64,000 nt of DNA from Adiantum capillus-veneris (GCA_014529385.2 CM043959.1:92359529-92423528); one strand, 5' to 3'. Counted from the first letter of the stretch, positions 32,765-44,290 are shown. Made by a program: numbers and translations. The notes: generated by a model from the letters alone, not told the origin.

Positions 32765-33508
32765 TCACCCGTACCTATCAACAAAAACAATATCCTTCCC
32801 CATAGCAATTTCATAAGAGAATAAGTAAAGAACCTTTTCTTTGCTTAATTCATTTGGGTAGGGTTCTTTGCATCGAAAGTAGGAGACTATTCCCTCGCTC
32901 TCATGCTTGTAAATTCCCAGATTCTCATTATAAGTAGAGACCCTGGTTGTTTTCTTATCATACATAAAAAGAGCTCCGGGTCGATCAATGTTTGGAGGCG
33001 GTTCTTGAGTTTCTGAAACCATTTTTCCTTTTGCCACGTTATCTCCATATCTATTGTAATCCTCAAGGTTACTAACTATCATATAGTGGTTCCCCTTTTC
33101 GTCTCGAAATATATCTCCATCATCATAGACTAGAATTATCTCCAGTCTCTGACCATGCCTTTCTTCAATACAAATACACTTGCATCCTCGATAGTCAGAA
33201 TAAACTAGGGCTCCCTTCGAGTTTGTTCCTTCTAAGAAGATCATAGTGAACTTGGAATCGTTCAAAGGATTTTGGGAGGTGCTTCCCCCTAGCATTGGTC
33301 CTTCATAGGAGAAACCTCCTGGCTGTTGACTACCCATCATGAAGAAGGATTTGTCTGATGAAGTGTCAGTATCACTACCCTCCTCAATAATCGGTGCTAG
33401 TGGATCTAGCCTTGCCTGATTTACACTCTCCTCAGTGGACACTAAGCTACCTTGATCACCTGCCACCTTTTGGTCTCTAAAAATGTGTCTTCTTGATCTT
33501 AAATTCAT
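32765..33508 (-). CDS. Element N-terminal ORF of unknown function (247 codons)
   Basis: An open frame starting MNLRSRRHIFRDQKVAGDQG is followed by an acidic linker and a compact domain with ALVYSDYRGCKCICIEERHG, ILVYDDGDIFRDEKGNHYMI and LYLFSYEIAMGKDIVFVDRY. It is the first ORF after the leader and lies in the same region as the gag N-terminus, probably as part of the gag precursor, since coding-like sequence continues after its stop. I do not recognise the fold; the Cys pair (CKCIC) and beta-rich pattern are visible. It could be a captured host domain. Confidence 0.6.
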   Translation of the reverse strand: MNLRSRRHIFRDQKVAGDQGSLVSTEESVNQARLDPLAPIIEEGSDTDTSSDKSFFMMGSQQPGGFSYEGPMLGGSTSQNPLNDSKFTMIFLEGTNSKGALVYSDYRGCKCICIEERHGQRLEIILVYDDGDIFRDEKGNHYMIVSNLEDYNRYGDNVAKGKMVSETQEPPPNIDRPGALFMYDKKTTRVSTYNENLGIYKHESEGIVSYFRCKEPYPNELSKEKVLYLFSYEIAMGKDIVFVDRYG

Positions 33509-33877
33509 TCAGTTTCCGCACAACTTTTGCTTTGCCGCTGAATATACCTCTACATACGCGTTTAATTTTCGGCAATCGAATCAAAGCATTTAACCGCTAG
33601 AGGTGGTTTTAGTAATGATTGGTATAATTGAAGGGTTAACCCCAACCACTACTGTATTTTATACACTTATGATGTTCTTGATTAGGTCTGCTAATCTGGA
33701 ACTGTACTTTTCTCGGATGTTGGTCAATTTACCTGAAAAGTCTTAATTCCGTCTTTGCTCCGTCAATAGGTCAAACAAGGTCCAAATTCACTATTGAAAG
33801 AAGTTCTGGAACTCTTACGTCAACTGTAACATCATTGTAAGTCCTTAGTCAACTTTTCACTTCCCTAAGCCCCAGTA

Positions 33878-33899
33878 GACATCCTACGCATAGGATGTC
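33878..33899. repeat. Leader palindrome copy 1
   Basis: The arms GACATCCTA and TAGGATGTC flank CGCA. Confidence 0.85.
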
Positions 33900-34151
33900 T
33901 CCTGCTCTGTTTTGCCTAGTTTTTGCACTATAGAGTCCCCTTGATGTGCTGAGTCCACTGCTGTTTTTACTTTTTGATTTGGACACCTATAAGCTGGTCA
34001 ATAGATCAGAAATCTATTCCAGTAGCCTGATGTTGGTTTGACCAGTCAAATCAACTCCAATTTGGACCAAAATTGACTAGGAGGCTTGCCTCAGGCTATA
34101 CAACACCCTGCTATGCCTACAGACAGCTTTTGGCTTCAATTTCATGCATTA

Positions 34152-34173
34152 GACATTCTACGCGTAGCATGTC
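34152..34173. repeat. Leader palindrome copy 2
   Basis: GACATTCTACG is followed by CGTAGCATGTC, with one mismatched pair. Confidence 0.8.
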
Positions 34174-34275
34174 TAATTGCCCAAAATGGCTTCAAAGGCA
34201 AAGCACGGACTCTCTTTAAGGTGCTGATCACTTTGGTATGCTCAAATCAGGGTTTGGAGTGCCAAATCACACAAA

Positions 34276-34299
34276 ACACATCCTACGCTTAGGATGTGT
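34276..34299. repeat. Leader palindrome copy 3
   Basis: The arms ACACATCCTA and TAGGATGTGT flank CGCT. The outer bases differ from the other copies but co-vary, so pairing is kept. Confidence 0.85.
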
Positions 34300-34718
34300 A
34301 TTTGGCCTGTTTGACCCCAGACTTAAGCCACAGCTTCCCCTTGATGTCAGCAACCCAGTGCTATGCTTAGATTTTGGTTTGGATTTCAAAAGACCCCAAT
34401 TTTAGCTATCCTAGCCTTTTCAGTCAAAAATGCTAAAGTCTGCTTAAAACCCAATTTTCTCACCCAATTGAGATGAAACCCTTCTCAGACACTCAATAAA
34501 TCATGCAGATCATGCTCATGCAGCCATCCTATGGTTTTGGTCTTAAAATTATGCCTTGGCACAATTTGGATAGGATGTCTGGCAATTTTTGTCTATCTGG
34601 CCTTATCCTGTCAAGATATGGTCAAATTTTCACCTTCCAGGTGAAAATAGGGTAAAACCTACCTTCTGAACACACTGGTCAATTCAAAATTTAAAAATTT
34701 CCACAAGATTAGCATGTA

Positions 34719-34740
34719 GACATCCTACGCGTAGGATGTC
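34719..34740. repeat. Leader palindrome copy 4 (perfect)
   Basis: GACATCCTACG is followed directly by its reverse complement, a perfect 22 bp palindrome. Confidence 0.9.
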
Positions 34741-35247
34741 TCCTCGCTTAAAATGTATTTTTTTCCTGATAGAAATGCTCCTGATGCTCTGCAACTCTCT
34801 CAGAGACACTCACAGCAACTTTTGAACTTCACTTCAGCTTTCAAACACTCTTTTGCGTCTTTTACAACCTTGTGATGAACCTAACAGCAAGTATAACATG
34901 CATGAAGTGCTCTAGATCATAAATCATGATGTCCTACTTACCCTACTTCTACTCATCATGTGAGATGGTGATAATGGCGTTTTGGTTGCTTCCTGGCCTC
35001 TCCCGACTCTCAAGCTCTCCTTTCACCACTTCTACCACTCAAACTCCTACTCTCTACACCACAACTCAACTAATACCTGAGTCTACCTAAGTCGAAGGAT
35101 TTAGGCTAGACACACGCTCCCTAGACTCCTCCTAAGACCTAGAGAGTCCTCCACCCTCTGATTCAATCTAAATGTAAAACCAGACTCTGGCAAGCCAGAG
35201 AATCCCTATCCTCAAGGACTAGTCTCGGTCACCTACCTAGGGTTTTT

Positions 35248-35266
35248 GTCCCCGGCAGCGGCGCCA
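35248..35266 (-). other. Primer-binding site, tRNA-Asp type
   Basis: The minus strand reads TGGCGCCGCTGCCGGGGAC, one base from the TGGCGCCGTTGCCGGGGA motif known for Athila/Tat-type Gypsy elements, and lies directly after the ...CCAACA end of the LTR. Confidence 0.9.
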
Positions 35267-35267
35267 A

Positions 35268-36182
35268 TGTTGGCGGATACGCCAAGACGGACGTCAGCAC
35301 AGCAAGAACTCACCTAACAAGATTTGTCAGCTAAGGACAAAGCTCGACCCACAGGCACGTGGAAGCAAGTATAGGGTATCAACCTACACTCGACCGACTC
35401 TCGACTAATTCCTACAGAGGTCTCTACCCAATGTCTAAGCTACAGCCTTCAGGAGTGCATAAGAGGAGATTTTCTACAACGCTTTCAAGAGCCAAATACA
35501 CATCAAACGTTCTCGAAACACCATAGAACTTGAAGGAGACCCTACTAACACCAATAGGTCACTCTCCCTAAGGTCCATGAACCAAAATCCCAACCCTAAA
35601 CACCTGGTGCAAAATCACGTAGGATGTCTGGCCAAAATTTGCAGGTCGTCGTTTCCGAAAACTAAAGTGCCTAATGTGTAGCTCTACTCAATGCGAACGT
35701 GTGGATATGTTGAAAGGAAAAAACGGATAACGTATGCTCACTGAATCACCAGATGAAGCTCGTAGGTCGAGCTCGCAAAACCAGATCGTACACCCACAAT
35801 GTAGGTATCGGCGCGTAGCTCTCGTTGGGGGCAACACGCTGCACTTCTTTGCACTCGATTCCGACCACCGGTGCGTGCGTAGCATCAAGATGAAACTCTC
35901 ACTCTCTCTCGTACAAAGTACGCTCACTCACAGACATAACTTTTTAAAATGACAAAGGTTTTTTTCATTAAGGTCAAAAAGTGGTATAAATACCTTACAA
36001 TCTCAAACCCTAATGTTCCAATTTAACCATCTACTCAATCTAAATGTCAAAAATGGGATACAATCTGAAAACTTCTGTAAGCCTCAATATTTACAAAGGT
36101 GAAATGTCGGTTTTTCTCAAAGAATAGTTACAAAAATAATATTCCGCCGAGCTCTGTAGGGTGTGTCCAGCTACTAACAACA
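35268..36182 (-). repeat. 5' LTR of the Gypsy element (~915 bp)
   Basis: On the minus strand it runs from TGTTGTTAGTAGC to GTATCCGCCAACA, giving TGTTG...CAACA ends. A TATA-like GGTATTTATACC lies near 35972-35985. The inner boundary is fixed by the primer site; the outer boundary is set only by the terminal inverted repeat. Confidence 0.75.
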
Positions 36183-38040
36183 ATTGATTAGAAGAATTTG
36201 ATTTAGATTGATAGAAAAAAATTGAACAATTTCACAGGTTTGATTTAAATAATAGGTTTCTTTGAAGATGATACTATATCATTGGAATCTTGGTTTGGAG
36301 CTTGGGGTATTTCAAGTTTTTCATTTTGTGGGTGAAGAGTACAAAAACTCGAATGATTGGCTTAGGGCGACCCTGGCCATCCGGTCGAGCCTTGCTATGT
36401 AAAGGACTAGGCTTTTGGTTATAGTATGTTACTCGGTACTTATGTTGTAACCATCGACCCCTCAAGGCTTGGATGAGTTTGAGGTTAATATTTTTTTTTT
36501 CTTGGTGGTATTATAATGCAATCACTCACAATTGTGAGTTTTGCAAAACTAAAAAGAAAAGGATGGTTGTGAATGTGATAGGTATTCAAGTTGATGGGAT
36601 GCTCATGGTAGGCTAGGTTGTAGCCATGGTGAGGTTATTAATGTTGAAGTAGCGGATGCAATGGGTGGAGTTACAAAAGTGGGTAGGGTTGGTAACTCTC
36701 GAGGTGGTGAGGTGGTTGGATCTTGTGAAGAGTTGTGGAAATCGGTGGGGTTGTTTGCTCTAGAGGTGGTTGTGAGGTAGTCAACTCCAACGAAGAGTAA
36801 GGTGTTGGCTCCTTGGGAGGCTTGAGATGAGGCTGTGGGAGTGGTTGGGGTGCTTGGGTAGGGCATTGAAGGTGGGTTTACTAGGGTATTGAGAAATGCA
36901 TTTCATGTAGAAGAGAAGTTACACAAAAGAAAAATCTATTGCTGCAATTTCATGAAAAGCTTAATATAATCTTTGTAAATGATAAGAAGAGTGATCTCTT
37001 CTTGGATGGGATTCATTATCTACAGTAAGTGAGCACCAAGAGCTGATACTCAAAGAAGTAGCAATTGCCATGCAGACCAGTGCACATGCTCAAAGGCTCC
37101 AAGTGCAACTCAATGTGCCCAACACACATCTAACACAAGCAAAATCAAGAAACCAAGAACAAGCTCAAGTTTTAAATCAAATCCATACCATTTCGTCAAT
37201 GCTCACATTGCTACAGGTGAGGCCTATAAAGCATTGGATAAAAGAAACAAGGACTTGGCAATTGTGTTAAATCTGCAGCAAATACAAAGAAGAGAGATCT
37301 TCATGAGCTTCATGCACAAAGAAGAGACTTATCTCTAAGAGAAAAGTAAAACGAAGGTAGAGTTGAGGAAGGCACAAGGGGCTAGCAAGGGAAAGCAACT
37401 AGAAATAGAGGATAAGTAATTACAAAAATGCATGGGTGACTTTGAATGCTACGAGATGGGGCACCTTTCTATTGTATGTGATTATCGTTACAATCCTCAT
37501 AGTTGGGCATGTAATGATTAATTACTATGTTGTCTTAATTGTGAGTTTGTGTTGTAGAGATTAGAGCCCTAGAAATTACGGAGAAGAAATTGACAATAAA
37601 ACCAATAATGCTTCTCGGAATTTATTTTAACATAATTATTTTTAGAGATTTTTCCAATAAGTCTATATGGTTAGTTGTACAAAGCTAGTAAGAACTTACC
37701 CCATGAGGGTTCATGCAATAAGTGATACAACCCACACATAAGCTCCAAGTGTAAAGATGGGCCTCTAATTTTTGGCACCAACTTAGTTTTAAGAAAGAAA
37801 ATAAATATCCAGCTCCAACATAATTGCCATGAAGTTTGGGGGTATCAGTTTATACCATCAATTTGCAAGATTCTCTTTCTCCTTTTCTTATGCTATATTG
37901 TGTACTATAATCTCTCTTACAAGCATTCACCACCTTGACTAGGTTTTTGTGCTTATGTGCGCATGTGTGTGTAGAGAGGGTGTTGTTGTTCTCTACCTAT
38001 GTGTATATTTTGTGAAAAGGGGGAAATGGTGAGAGGTATT
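36183..38040. other. Unassigned intergenic region
   Basis: The minus-strand frame 36603-36866 is Ser/Thr/Pro-rich low complexity. Around 37430-37500 a plus-strand reading FECYEMGHLSIVCDYR resembles a degenerate CCHC zinc knuckle, with Gln-rich text before it (37070-37270), suggesting an old gag fragment. Otherwise nothing recognisable. Confidence 0.35.
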
Positions 38041-38041
38041 T

Positions 38042-38062
38042 GGGGGGGGGGGGGGGGGGGGT

Positions 38063-38122
<60 letters not shown>
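38042..38122. repeat. Compound microsatellite G-run, (GT)n, (GA)n
   Basis: About 20 G residues, then about 13 GT and about 17 GA dinucleotides follow one another without interruption. Confidence 0.95.
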
Positions 38123-38125
<3 letters not shown>

Positions 38126-38601
38126 TTGGCAAACATTCTCTCGGATGTCCCAACAATACTATCAGAGAAAATGTTTGAGGTTATCAGCAATCAAAGCTTT
38201 GAGTTACTGAAGACAAGAATATTTAATAAACAACCAAATCATAAATTTGGATCTTTATTGGCAATAATCAATCTTAAATCCAATTAAGCCTTTGCCAATT
38301 TGGTGATTGACAATTGTTTTCAACAAAAAAAATTATTGCAATTATTATAAACCCACTTCATGACCATTTCTATTCTTACACCTTTATTATCAATTAATCA
38401 ACTGTGATAATTGAAATTTTGGCTACACATACCCTGGTCATGAGATAAAAACGTTTGTAGCTTTTCATAAGACACTGACCATCTATCAATACAAGATGCT
38501 AGGCTTTCGCGATGAATCGCTTCATTATTTTTAGACATAATCACCTTTTTTTGTGAGGCAATTTGGGACAAATTACATGCTAATCACTCACGGATCACAA
38601 T

Positions 38602-38603
<2 letters not shown>

Positions 38604-38693
<90 letters not shown>
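38604..38693. repeat. (GA)45 microsatellite
   Basis: A 90 bp uninterrupted GA run. The Ser-Leu frames on the minus strand here are artefacts of the repeat. Confidence 0.95.
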
Positions 38694-38695
<2 letters not shown>

Positions 38696-38774
38696 CGATG
38701 GCCGGAGGAGGGGTGCACATAGGCACGTCCTTGGAAGGCACAACGTTCATTCTTTGGATCCCGACTCCCCGCAC

Positions 38775-38808
<34 letters not shown>

Positions 38809-39377
38809 GGTTCGTGCCAGGCATAAGCCACCCCAACGTCCATAAGGATGGCACACATGTTGAGGATTTTGTGCACGACCTAGTTGCACGGATCACTAGG
38901 AGCGGCGTGTCGGGCAAGGCCAGTCAAAGCAACGCGGCACTTTGGCCAAGCACTTGGATGTGCATTCACAGTTGAACACCTAGTACACATCCATCCTGAA
39001 GGTATGAGAGATATATGGCCGTAAAACCTTCAACCTACAGATCCCGCCAATCCACCAACACCATTTGGTTTACCCCTCCGCTTTTAGTTCCGCCACATTG
39101 TTGCTTTCAACCAAGCACTTGCGACTTTCATAATGTTGGTGATATGGCCGCTTGAGGCACTCCACTAACAACCTACCATCATGAGCTGCACGATCATTGA
39201 TTGCTGTCGGTGTTTCTGAATCTATGCTAAGGACATTGGCTTTGTCAAATATGTCCATGGATCCGGCTGAAGATGGATTGATTTTGTAGCATAGAATTGG
39301 GGAGGCAAAAGCACATATACACATTCTGATGCAGTGAATTCTTTGCAGCCTTCCAGGCTTCATTCTCTTGTGGGGGA

Positions 39378-39378
<1 letters not shown>
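38694..39378. other. Unassigned, GC-richer patch between GA runs
   Basis: A further (GA)14 lies at 38778-38806. The minus-strand frame 39070-39363 contains INDRAAHDGRLLVECLKRPY, which looks protein-like but matches nothing I recognise. Confidence 0.3.

Positions 39379-39442
<64 letters not shown>
39379..39442. repeat. (GA)32 microsatellite
   Basis: A 64 bp GA run. Confidence 0.95.
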
Positions 39443-39444
<2 letters not shown>

Positions 39445-39619
39445 AACTGAGTCAACATCAGTTAGCAGAAGCTGTTAAAGACCGAAGACGTATGAATGCA
39501 CATCGAGGATGAATACAAAGAAGCAATAAAGATTGGAGTTACACATTTTTCACGTTTTCTCAAAATGGTCACATATTGTAAATTCCCGATTTATTTCAAG
39601 CCATTATAATATTTTAATG

Positions 39620-40362
39620 TGTTACGGGCTCAATGGGAGCTCTAAGATGTAAAGAACAGGTCAGTTATTGTGCTTAGGTAGCAGATCACTAAGTGATGGA
39701 GCCCTAAAGGCCTTGGGCACCCGGACATTGCATATTTTTACCCTAGGTACATAAGGCAGTGTGTAAAGGAAATTAAAGTGCTCAAGCTCATTTGTTGAGA
39801 GCACTCTTTGGTGAGAGCTCTTGAGGTGTGTGGCTATGGAGTCCTTGAGCATCTCTTTGCTCATGAGACTTGATTAACATTAATCAATGATTCATTCTCT
39901 TTCACTATGCCTCTCTCATGCTTCTTATGATTGCCTATGATGCTTAGATTAGCTAGATCTTAACTAATTAGTGATTAATCCCTCTCTAATCTTGTGTCAT
40001 TACCCTCTCTTGCTTGTGTGTGCATGTAGGTTTGATTGGAGTGTGGTGCTCGATAGATCTATGTGTGTGTGCTTGCGATTAGTGTGTTGCATGATAGGAT
40101 TAGTGTTGTGTGTGTCTTGCAATCGTAGTGTGTGTGATTGGGTTGATTGGAGGTGAAGAGAAGTGGATGTGGAGATTGCCCTTCATTGTGGCTTAGCTCC
40201 TCCATAGGTCGAGAAGCTCACCTTGTAGAGTTAACCATTCGTGTTGCCATGATTAGCTCACTAATCGTGTGAGTGTTTCCATGGCCTAACTAGGTAGCTC
40301 ATCCCTCCGTATTGACAATTTTGTTGGTCATTGGAGCTATTGCAACGATGGAAACCCCAACA
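39620..40362 (+). repeat. Probable 5' LTR of a plus-strand Gypsy element
   Basis: The right end CCCCAACA is followed two bases later by a tRNA-Asp-type primer site, which fixes the LTR end. A TGTTACGGG at 39620 is the best left end (TGTT...AACA, 743 bp), but the left border is uncertain. No related 3' LTR is in the window. Confidence 0.5.
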
Positions 40363-40364
40363 TT

Positions 40365-40382
40365 TGGCGCCATTGCTAGGGA
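40365..40382 (+). other. Primer-binding site, tRNA-Asp type
   Basis: TGGCGCCATTGCTAGGGA resembles the site at 35248-35266 with a few differences, on the opposite strand. Confidence 0.7.
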
Positions 40383-40754
40383 CAATGGCCTACACTAGTG
40401 TAATTGTGGCATAATCAAATACGTTCCCTCATTAATTTCACTTGTGTGTTTATGTTTTTGTGGATTTTGGATGTGTGTGCATGAAGCAATGTGTTTATAA
40501 TTCCCTAATTTGTCACCGTATCTTGCCAATTGTGTGTTTACACACTTTAATTTGACACTAACCCCTTGCTAATTTGACTAATTTTTGCTAGCTTACTAAT
40601 TTGCTATGAAGGATTGGAGCATTCGACCATTCAATTGATCTTCAATGGAAAGGTAATTAAGGTGGTATTCTCAACCTCTCAAGAATCTAAGGATGTGTAA
40701 AATTATGCAGAGATCCCACCATGATGCAATGTAATGTTGATGCTATGTTGATGC
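40383..40754 (+). other. Leader remnant of the plus-strand element
   Basis: AT-rich, no ORF. It ends where minus-strand chromovirus sequence begins, so the plus-strand element is cut here. Confidence 0.4.
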
Positions 40755-43163
40755 AATAGTATCTTTTTGCTAGTTTAGCATAGTAATTTTGATGGCCCGT
40801 AAGATTTTTTCCTGTCGTTTGCCTCAATCCACTATCTTTATTTGATGATAGCCACTTTTAAGGTCAATCCTATTGAAGTAGGTAGAGCCTTGTAGCTTAT
40901 CAAATATATCTTCTACCCGAGGTACGAAAAATCTGTTTTTGATAGTGATATGGTTAATGTGCGATTGTCCACACACATGCGGTATGTACCATCTTTCTTT
41001 TTAACTAAAAGGACTAGAGAACAAAAGAGAGAGGAGCTAGGCCTCACCATCCCTTTGTCTGCCAATTCTTGTACTTGCCTCATGATCTCCTCTTATTGAG
41101 CTTGTGAAACTCGATAGGGAGGTTTGTTAAGCGATGAGCTTCTTGATAGGAGCTCAATTCGATGGTCATCATCCCCTCGTTTTGGGGGTAAGTCCATAGG
41201 GATATCATCGACGAACACATCTTGGAATCCTTTTAGAAAGTTAGACAAGTCTAACTCTTCTTGATTTCTACCATTCACCTTTGATGAAACATTAGGGCCT
41301 TTTAGGGAGTCTTTGACAAAAATCATGTACGCAAAAACTGAGCTCTTCATTGATTTATCAAGAGCAAGAGGATTTACAAGTGGCATATTATGACTAGACT
41401 CATTAGCATCTATATACATATTCTTTCCCCTGTAGGTGAAATAGATTCTCCTTTCAGGGAACTTCCTGTTGGCAGCCATGCGGTTGAACCATGGTACCCC
41501 TAGGCTAGCATCCTCATGTTGGAGAGGAGAGATAAAGAAGTCTTCTTTGTTGACATAGATTTGGACATGAAGCCTCAACTTCCCAATCAAGGGAGTAACG
41601 GAGGCTTGCTATCCCTTAAAAGTGGCATTGGCAGTTACAACTTCTCCCATCTCAAAAGCTTGAATGCCCAACTTGGTGGCCAACTCCATTGATATGAAGT
41701 TGTGAGTAGAACCAGGGTCAAACAAGATGAAGGCATCATGCTCCCTTACCTTTCCCCAAGCATAGGAGAGAGGTGATCCTTTGCAATGACAATCCTCTTT
41801 TGGAGCTTCGATAGTGGAAGCTCTAGGAGTCTCATTGCGAGCATTTCTTCTGGGGCAAGAACGATAACCATGTCCTTGCTCCCCACACTTAAAACATTTG
41901 TGATCCTTGCAAAAAGTTTCAAGCTCTTCAGGAGAGAGTTTATTTTTACCTTTGTAAACTCCTTTCTCCTTGGACCGATTGTTGTTGTTGTTGTTGTTGT
42001 TGTTGGAATGGCCTTGGGAAGAATTTTGGGCATTAATTTTTCCCTTTGCATCACTTTTGTTTTTATTTTCCATGGGCTTGACATTCCATCTAACACCTTG
42101 TTGGAAGTTGATGCATGAACCAACCATGGTATGGTGGATTACTTCGCTGATAGAACCAAGTTGTTGAGAGTTGACATACTCGGCCATCTCTTCAAGTAAT
42201 CCCGCACAGAATTGTTGCTTTTCCTCAGTAAAGTCTATCTTTTGAAAGACAGTAGCCTTGAGATGTAAATCCCAAAACTGGTCCACATATTTGTGGATAG
42301 ACTCATGAGAGAGAAGCCTTAAACTCCGCCATTCAATGAGCACTTTGTCCTTTCCATCGCTTGCAATGATGGAAACTCGTAGAGTTTTCCATGTCTTTGG
42401 GGCTTCGCCATTGCCATTGACGAGCCGATTTTTGGAAGTGCAAAGCTACATGACATAGCTTGGAGGACTCCGTGAAGCCCTCGTCTCCAAAGGCCGCATC
42501 AAATTGTTTGCTGAAGGCCAATACTTTGTCGGTAGCACCCAAGGTGCCATCATAGGTGAGAAAAGAGATACTTTTTCCTCCCTCTTTGAACTTCTTGAGC
42601 TTTTGTGACCTTCGCCATGTAGGGTAAGATTTGTGATATCCTCCCCTCTTATATTATCTAGGAGAATAGCCATAGCTTTCATCCGTAGAGGAGGAAGGTG
42701 AAGAAGAAGGAGAAGAGGGTGACCTCTTTCTTGCCCTTTTCTTCCTTGGTTTTCTCTCTTCCCTTTTGGATTGACGAGGAGAAGAACTATGGGTTAACCA
42801 CTTCCTCTTAGGAGGAGTTGGCGAACGTTAAGTCCGCCTTCTTTGTGGAGCCACATCTTCGGAGGAATTTAGGGATTCATTACTTTCTTGATCTTTGGAT
42901 TCCTCCTCTCGTATGGGAGAGAGTCTTCTTTTGGGGGTCTCATCAAGAGGCCTCCTAAGCGCTCTCTCCTCTTGGAGAGGAAAGGAAATCCCATAAGCAC
43001 GAAGTTGTTGAGTAACTTCAGCTTGCAAAGCGGGGTTGCCCATAGCTTGTTGCAACCTAGTGACAAGATAATTAACAAACATGGAGGCATCATCATTAGC
43101 ACCTTCATGAGCAAAATCAAAGTTATCAATGTTCATTCTACTCTCTTGGTTATTGTCAGCCAT
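40755..43163 (-). pseudogene. Deleted chromovirus copy B: gag, protease, partial RT
   Basis: Gag begins MADNNQESRMNIDNFDFAHE (42828-43163). The 41609-42343 frame holds WRSLRLLSHESIHKYVDQFW, the zinc knuckle CFKCGEQGHGYRSCPRR and the protease AFILFDPGSTHNFISMELAT (D-P-G-S-T-H-N-F active site typical of this clade). 41093-41590 leads into RT (PPYRVSQAQ). RT ends at DLKSGYHQIKIVD near 40845 and jumps to RQ-x-GKN and YYAKLAKRYY, the integrase C-terminus. RT palm, RNase H and integrase core are missing. Frames are broken several times. Confidence 0.85.
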
Positions 43164-43394
43164 GTTAATTAAACTTATGTGTTTACTTAGTGTATGCTTT
43201 GAAAATTCAAAGCCATTTCATCCTCCCAAGTAGAGTGTCAAATTCTACATGGTGTTTGAGAGACGTCGTCATTCCAAACATGATTCTTAGTATGCATACT
43301 ACTTAAATTTGTGCACAATAAAGAGAGAATTAGTCTTATAAGACAAAAACATTGATCATTTAAAAGAAACATGTACATTTTCTTACTATAATCT
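43164..43394 (-). other. Junction between chromovirus copies, no LTR
   Basis: Only about 230 bases separate the chromodomain end of copy A from the gag start of copy B. A polypurine-like CTACTTGGGAGGATGAAAT (minus strand, about 43217-43235) is present, but no LTR or primer site fits in the remaining space. Confidence 0.5.
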
Positions 43395-44290
43395 AGCATT
43401 GTAAGCGTGGACAAGGTTCATACTATCTTTAATTTGGATTCCTTGCATCCATGTAGCATCTTCAAAAGGATAATTTTTGAACTTAATAAGATACCTTCGG
43501 ATAATCTTACCATGTCGTAGTACCTTGTCTTCATGCCGAAGGATAGCTTCGGGCTGTAGTACCTCTTCTTGATCTTCAATTTTGGGAGGGTCTTCAATAA
43601 TTGGTTCATTTGGAGGCTCTCATTTGTAGGGCTTGAGTAGTCTCACATGAAAACCATTGTGTATCAGCAATGGTTAGGCAACTTGACTTGAACATCCACT
43701 TCATTGATTGACTTCAAAATTTGAAAAGGACCATAGTATCTTTTTGCTAGTTTAGCATAATACTTTTGATGGCCCGTAGGATTTTTGCCCGTCGTTTGCC
43801 TCAATCCACTATCCTTATTTCATGATAGCCACTTTTAGGGTCAATCCTACTGAAGTAGGTAGAGCCTTGTAGCTTATCAAACAGATCTTCTACCCAAGGT
43901 ACGGGAGATCTTTTTTTGATAGTGATATGGTTAATGTGCGATAGTCCACACACATGCGGTATGTACCATCTTTCTTTTGCACTAAAAGGACTAGAGAACA
44001 AAAGAGAGAGGAGCTAGGCCTCACCATCCCTTTGTCTGCCAATTCTTGTACTTGCCTCATGATCTCCTCTTGTTGAGCTTGTGAAACTCGATAGGGAGGT
44101 TGGTTAAGCGATGAGCTTCCTGATAGGAGCTCAATTCGATGGTCATCCCCTCGTTTTGGGGGTAAGTCCATAGGGATATCATCGATGAACACATCTTGGA
44201 ATCCTTTTAGAAAATTAGACAAGTCTAACTCTTCTTGATTCCTACCATTCACCTTTGATGAAACATTAGGGCCATTTAGGGATTCTTTGA
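43395..44290 (-). pseudogene. Deleted chromovirus copy A: RT start fused to integrase C-terminus and chromodomain
   Basis: The minus strand gives LDLSNFLKGFQDVFIDDIPM, PPYRVSQAQQEEIMRQVQEL and LVLLVQKKDGTYRMCVDYRT, then YFSRIDPKSGYHEIRIVD (about 43801-43860), immediately followed by RQTTGKNPTGHQKYYAKLAK and YYGPFQILKSINEVDVQVKL, an integrase C-terminal domain. A chromodomain follows (LRHGKIIRRYLIKFKNYPFE, then DATWMQG) at about 43420-43530. The RT palm, RNase H and integrase core are absent. Chromodomains target integration to heterochromatin. Confidence 0.85.

Larger units (their letters stand above)
33509..35247 (-). other. Gypsy 5' leader with repeated palindromes
   Basis: No ORF of note (the plus-strand frame at 34086-34292 is a shadow). 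Four near-identical 22-24 bp palindromes occur at 33878-33899, 34152-34173, 34276-34299 and 34719-34740. Single arms (AGGATGTCTGG) occur near 34572-34582 and, in the LTR, near 35621-35631. Confidence 0.75.
27151..36182 (-). mobile_element. Ty3/Gypsy element (non-chromovirus), 3'-truncated
   Basis: Read on the minus strand it has a 5' LTR, tRNA-Asp-type primer site, ~1.7 kb leader, N-terminal ORF, gag, protease, RT and RNase H. It stops at NFQFIAG just before the integrase zinc domain and is butted against an opposite-strand gag fragment. No integrase, polypurine tract or 3' LTR is present. Only a few in-frame stops occur, so decay is modest. The tRNA-Asp-type site is known from Athila/Tat-type elements. 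Its pol is very close to that at 9157-12574. Confidence 0.88.

Noticed and set aside
38553-38975. Arg-Glu repeat ORF and its Ser-Leu mirror ORFs
   Set aside because: Artefacts of a 90 bp (GA)n microsatellite open in all frames.
41786-42167. Plus-strand ORFs opposite the chromovirus gag
   Set aside because: Shadows of minus-strand gag and protease, which carry the recognised motifs.
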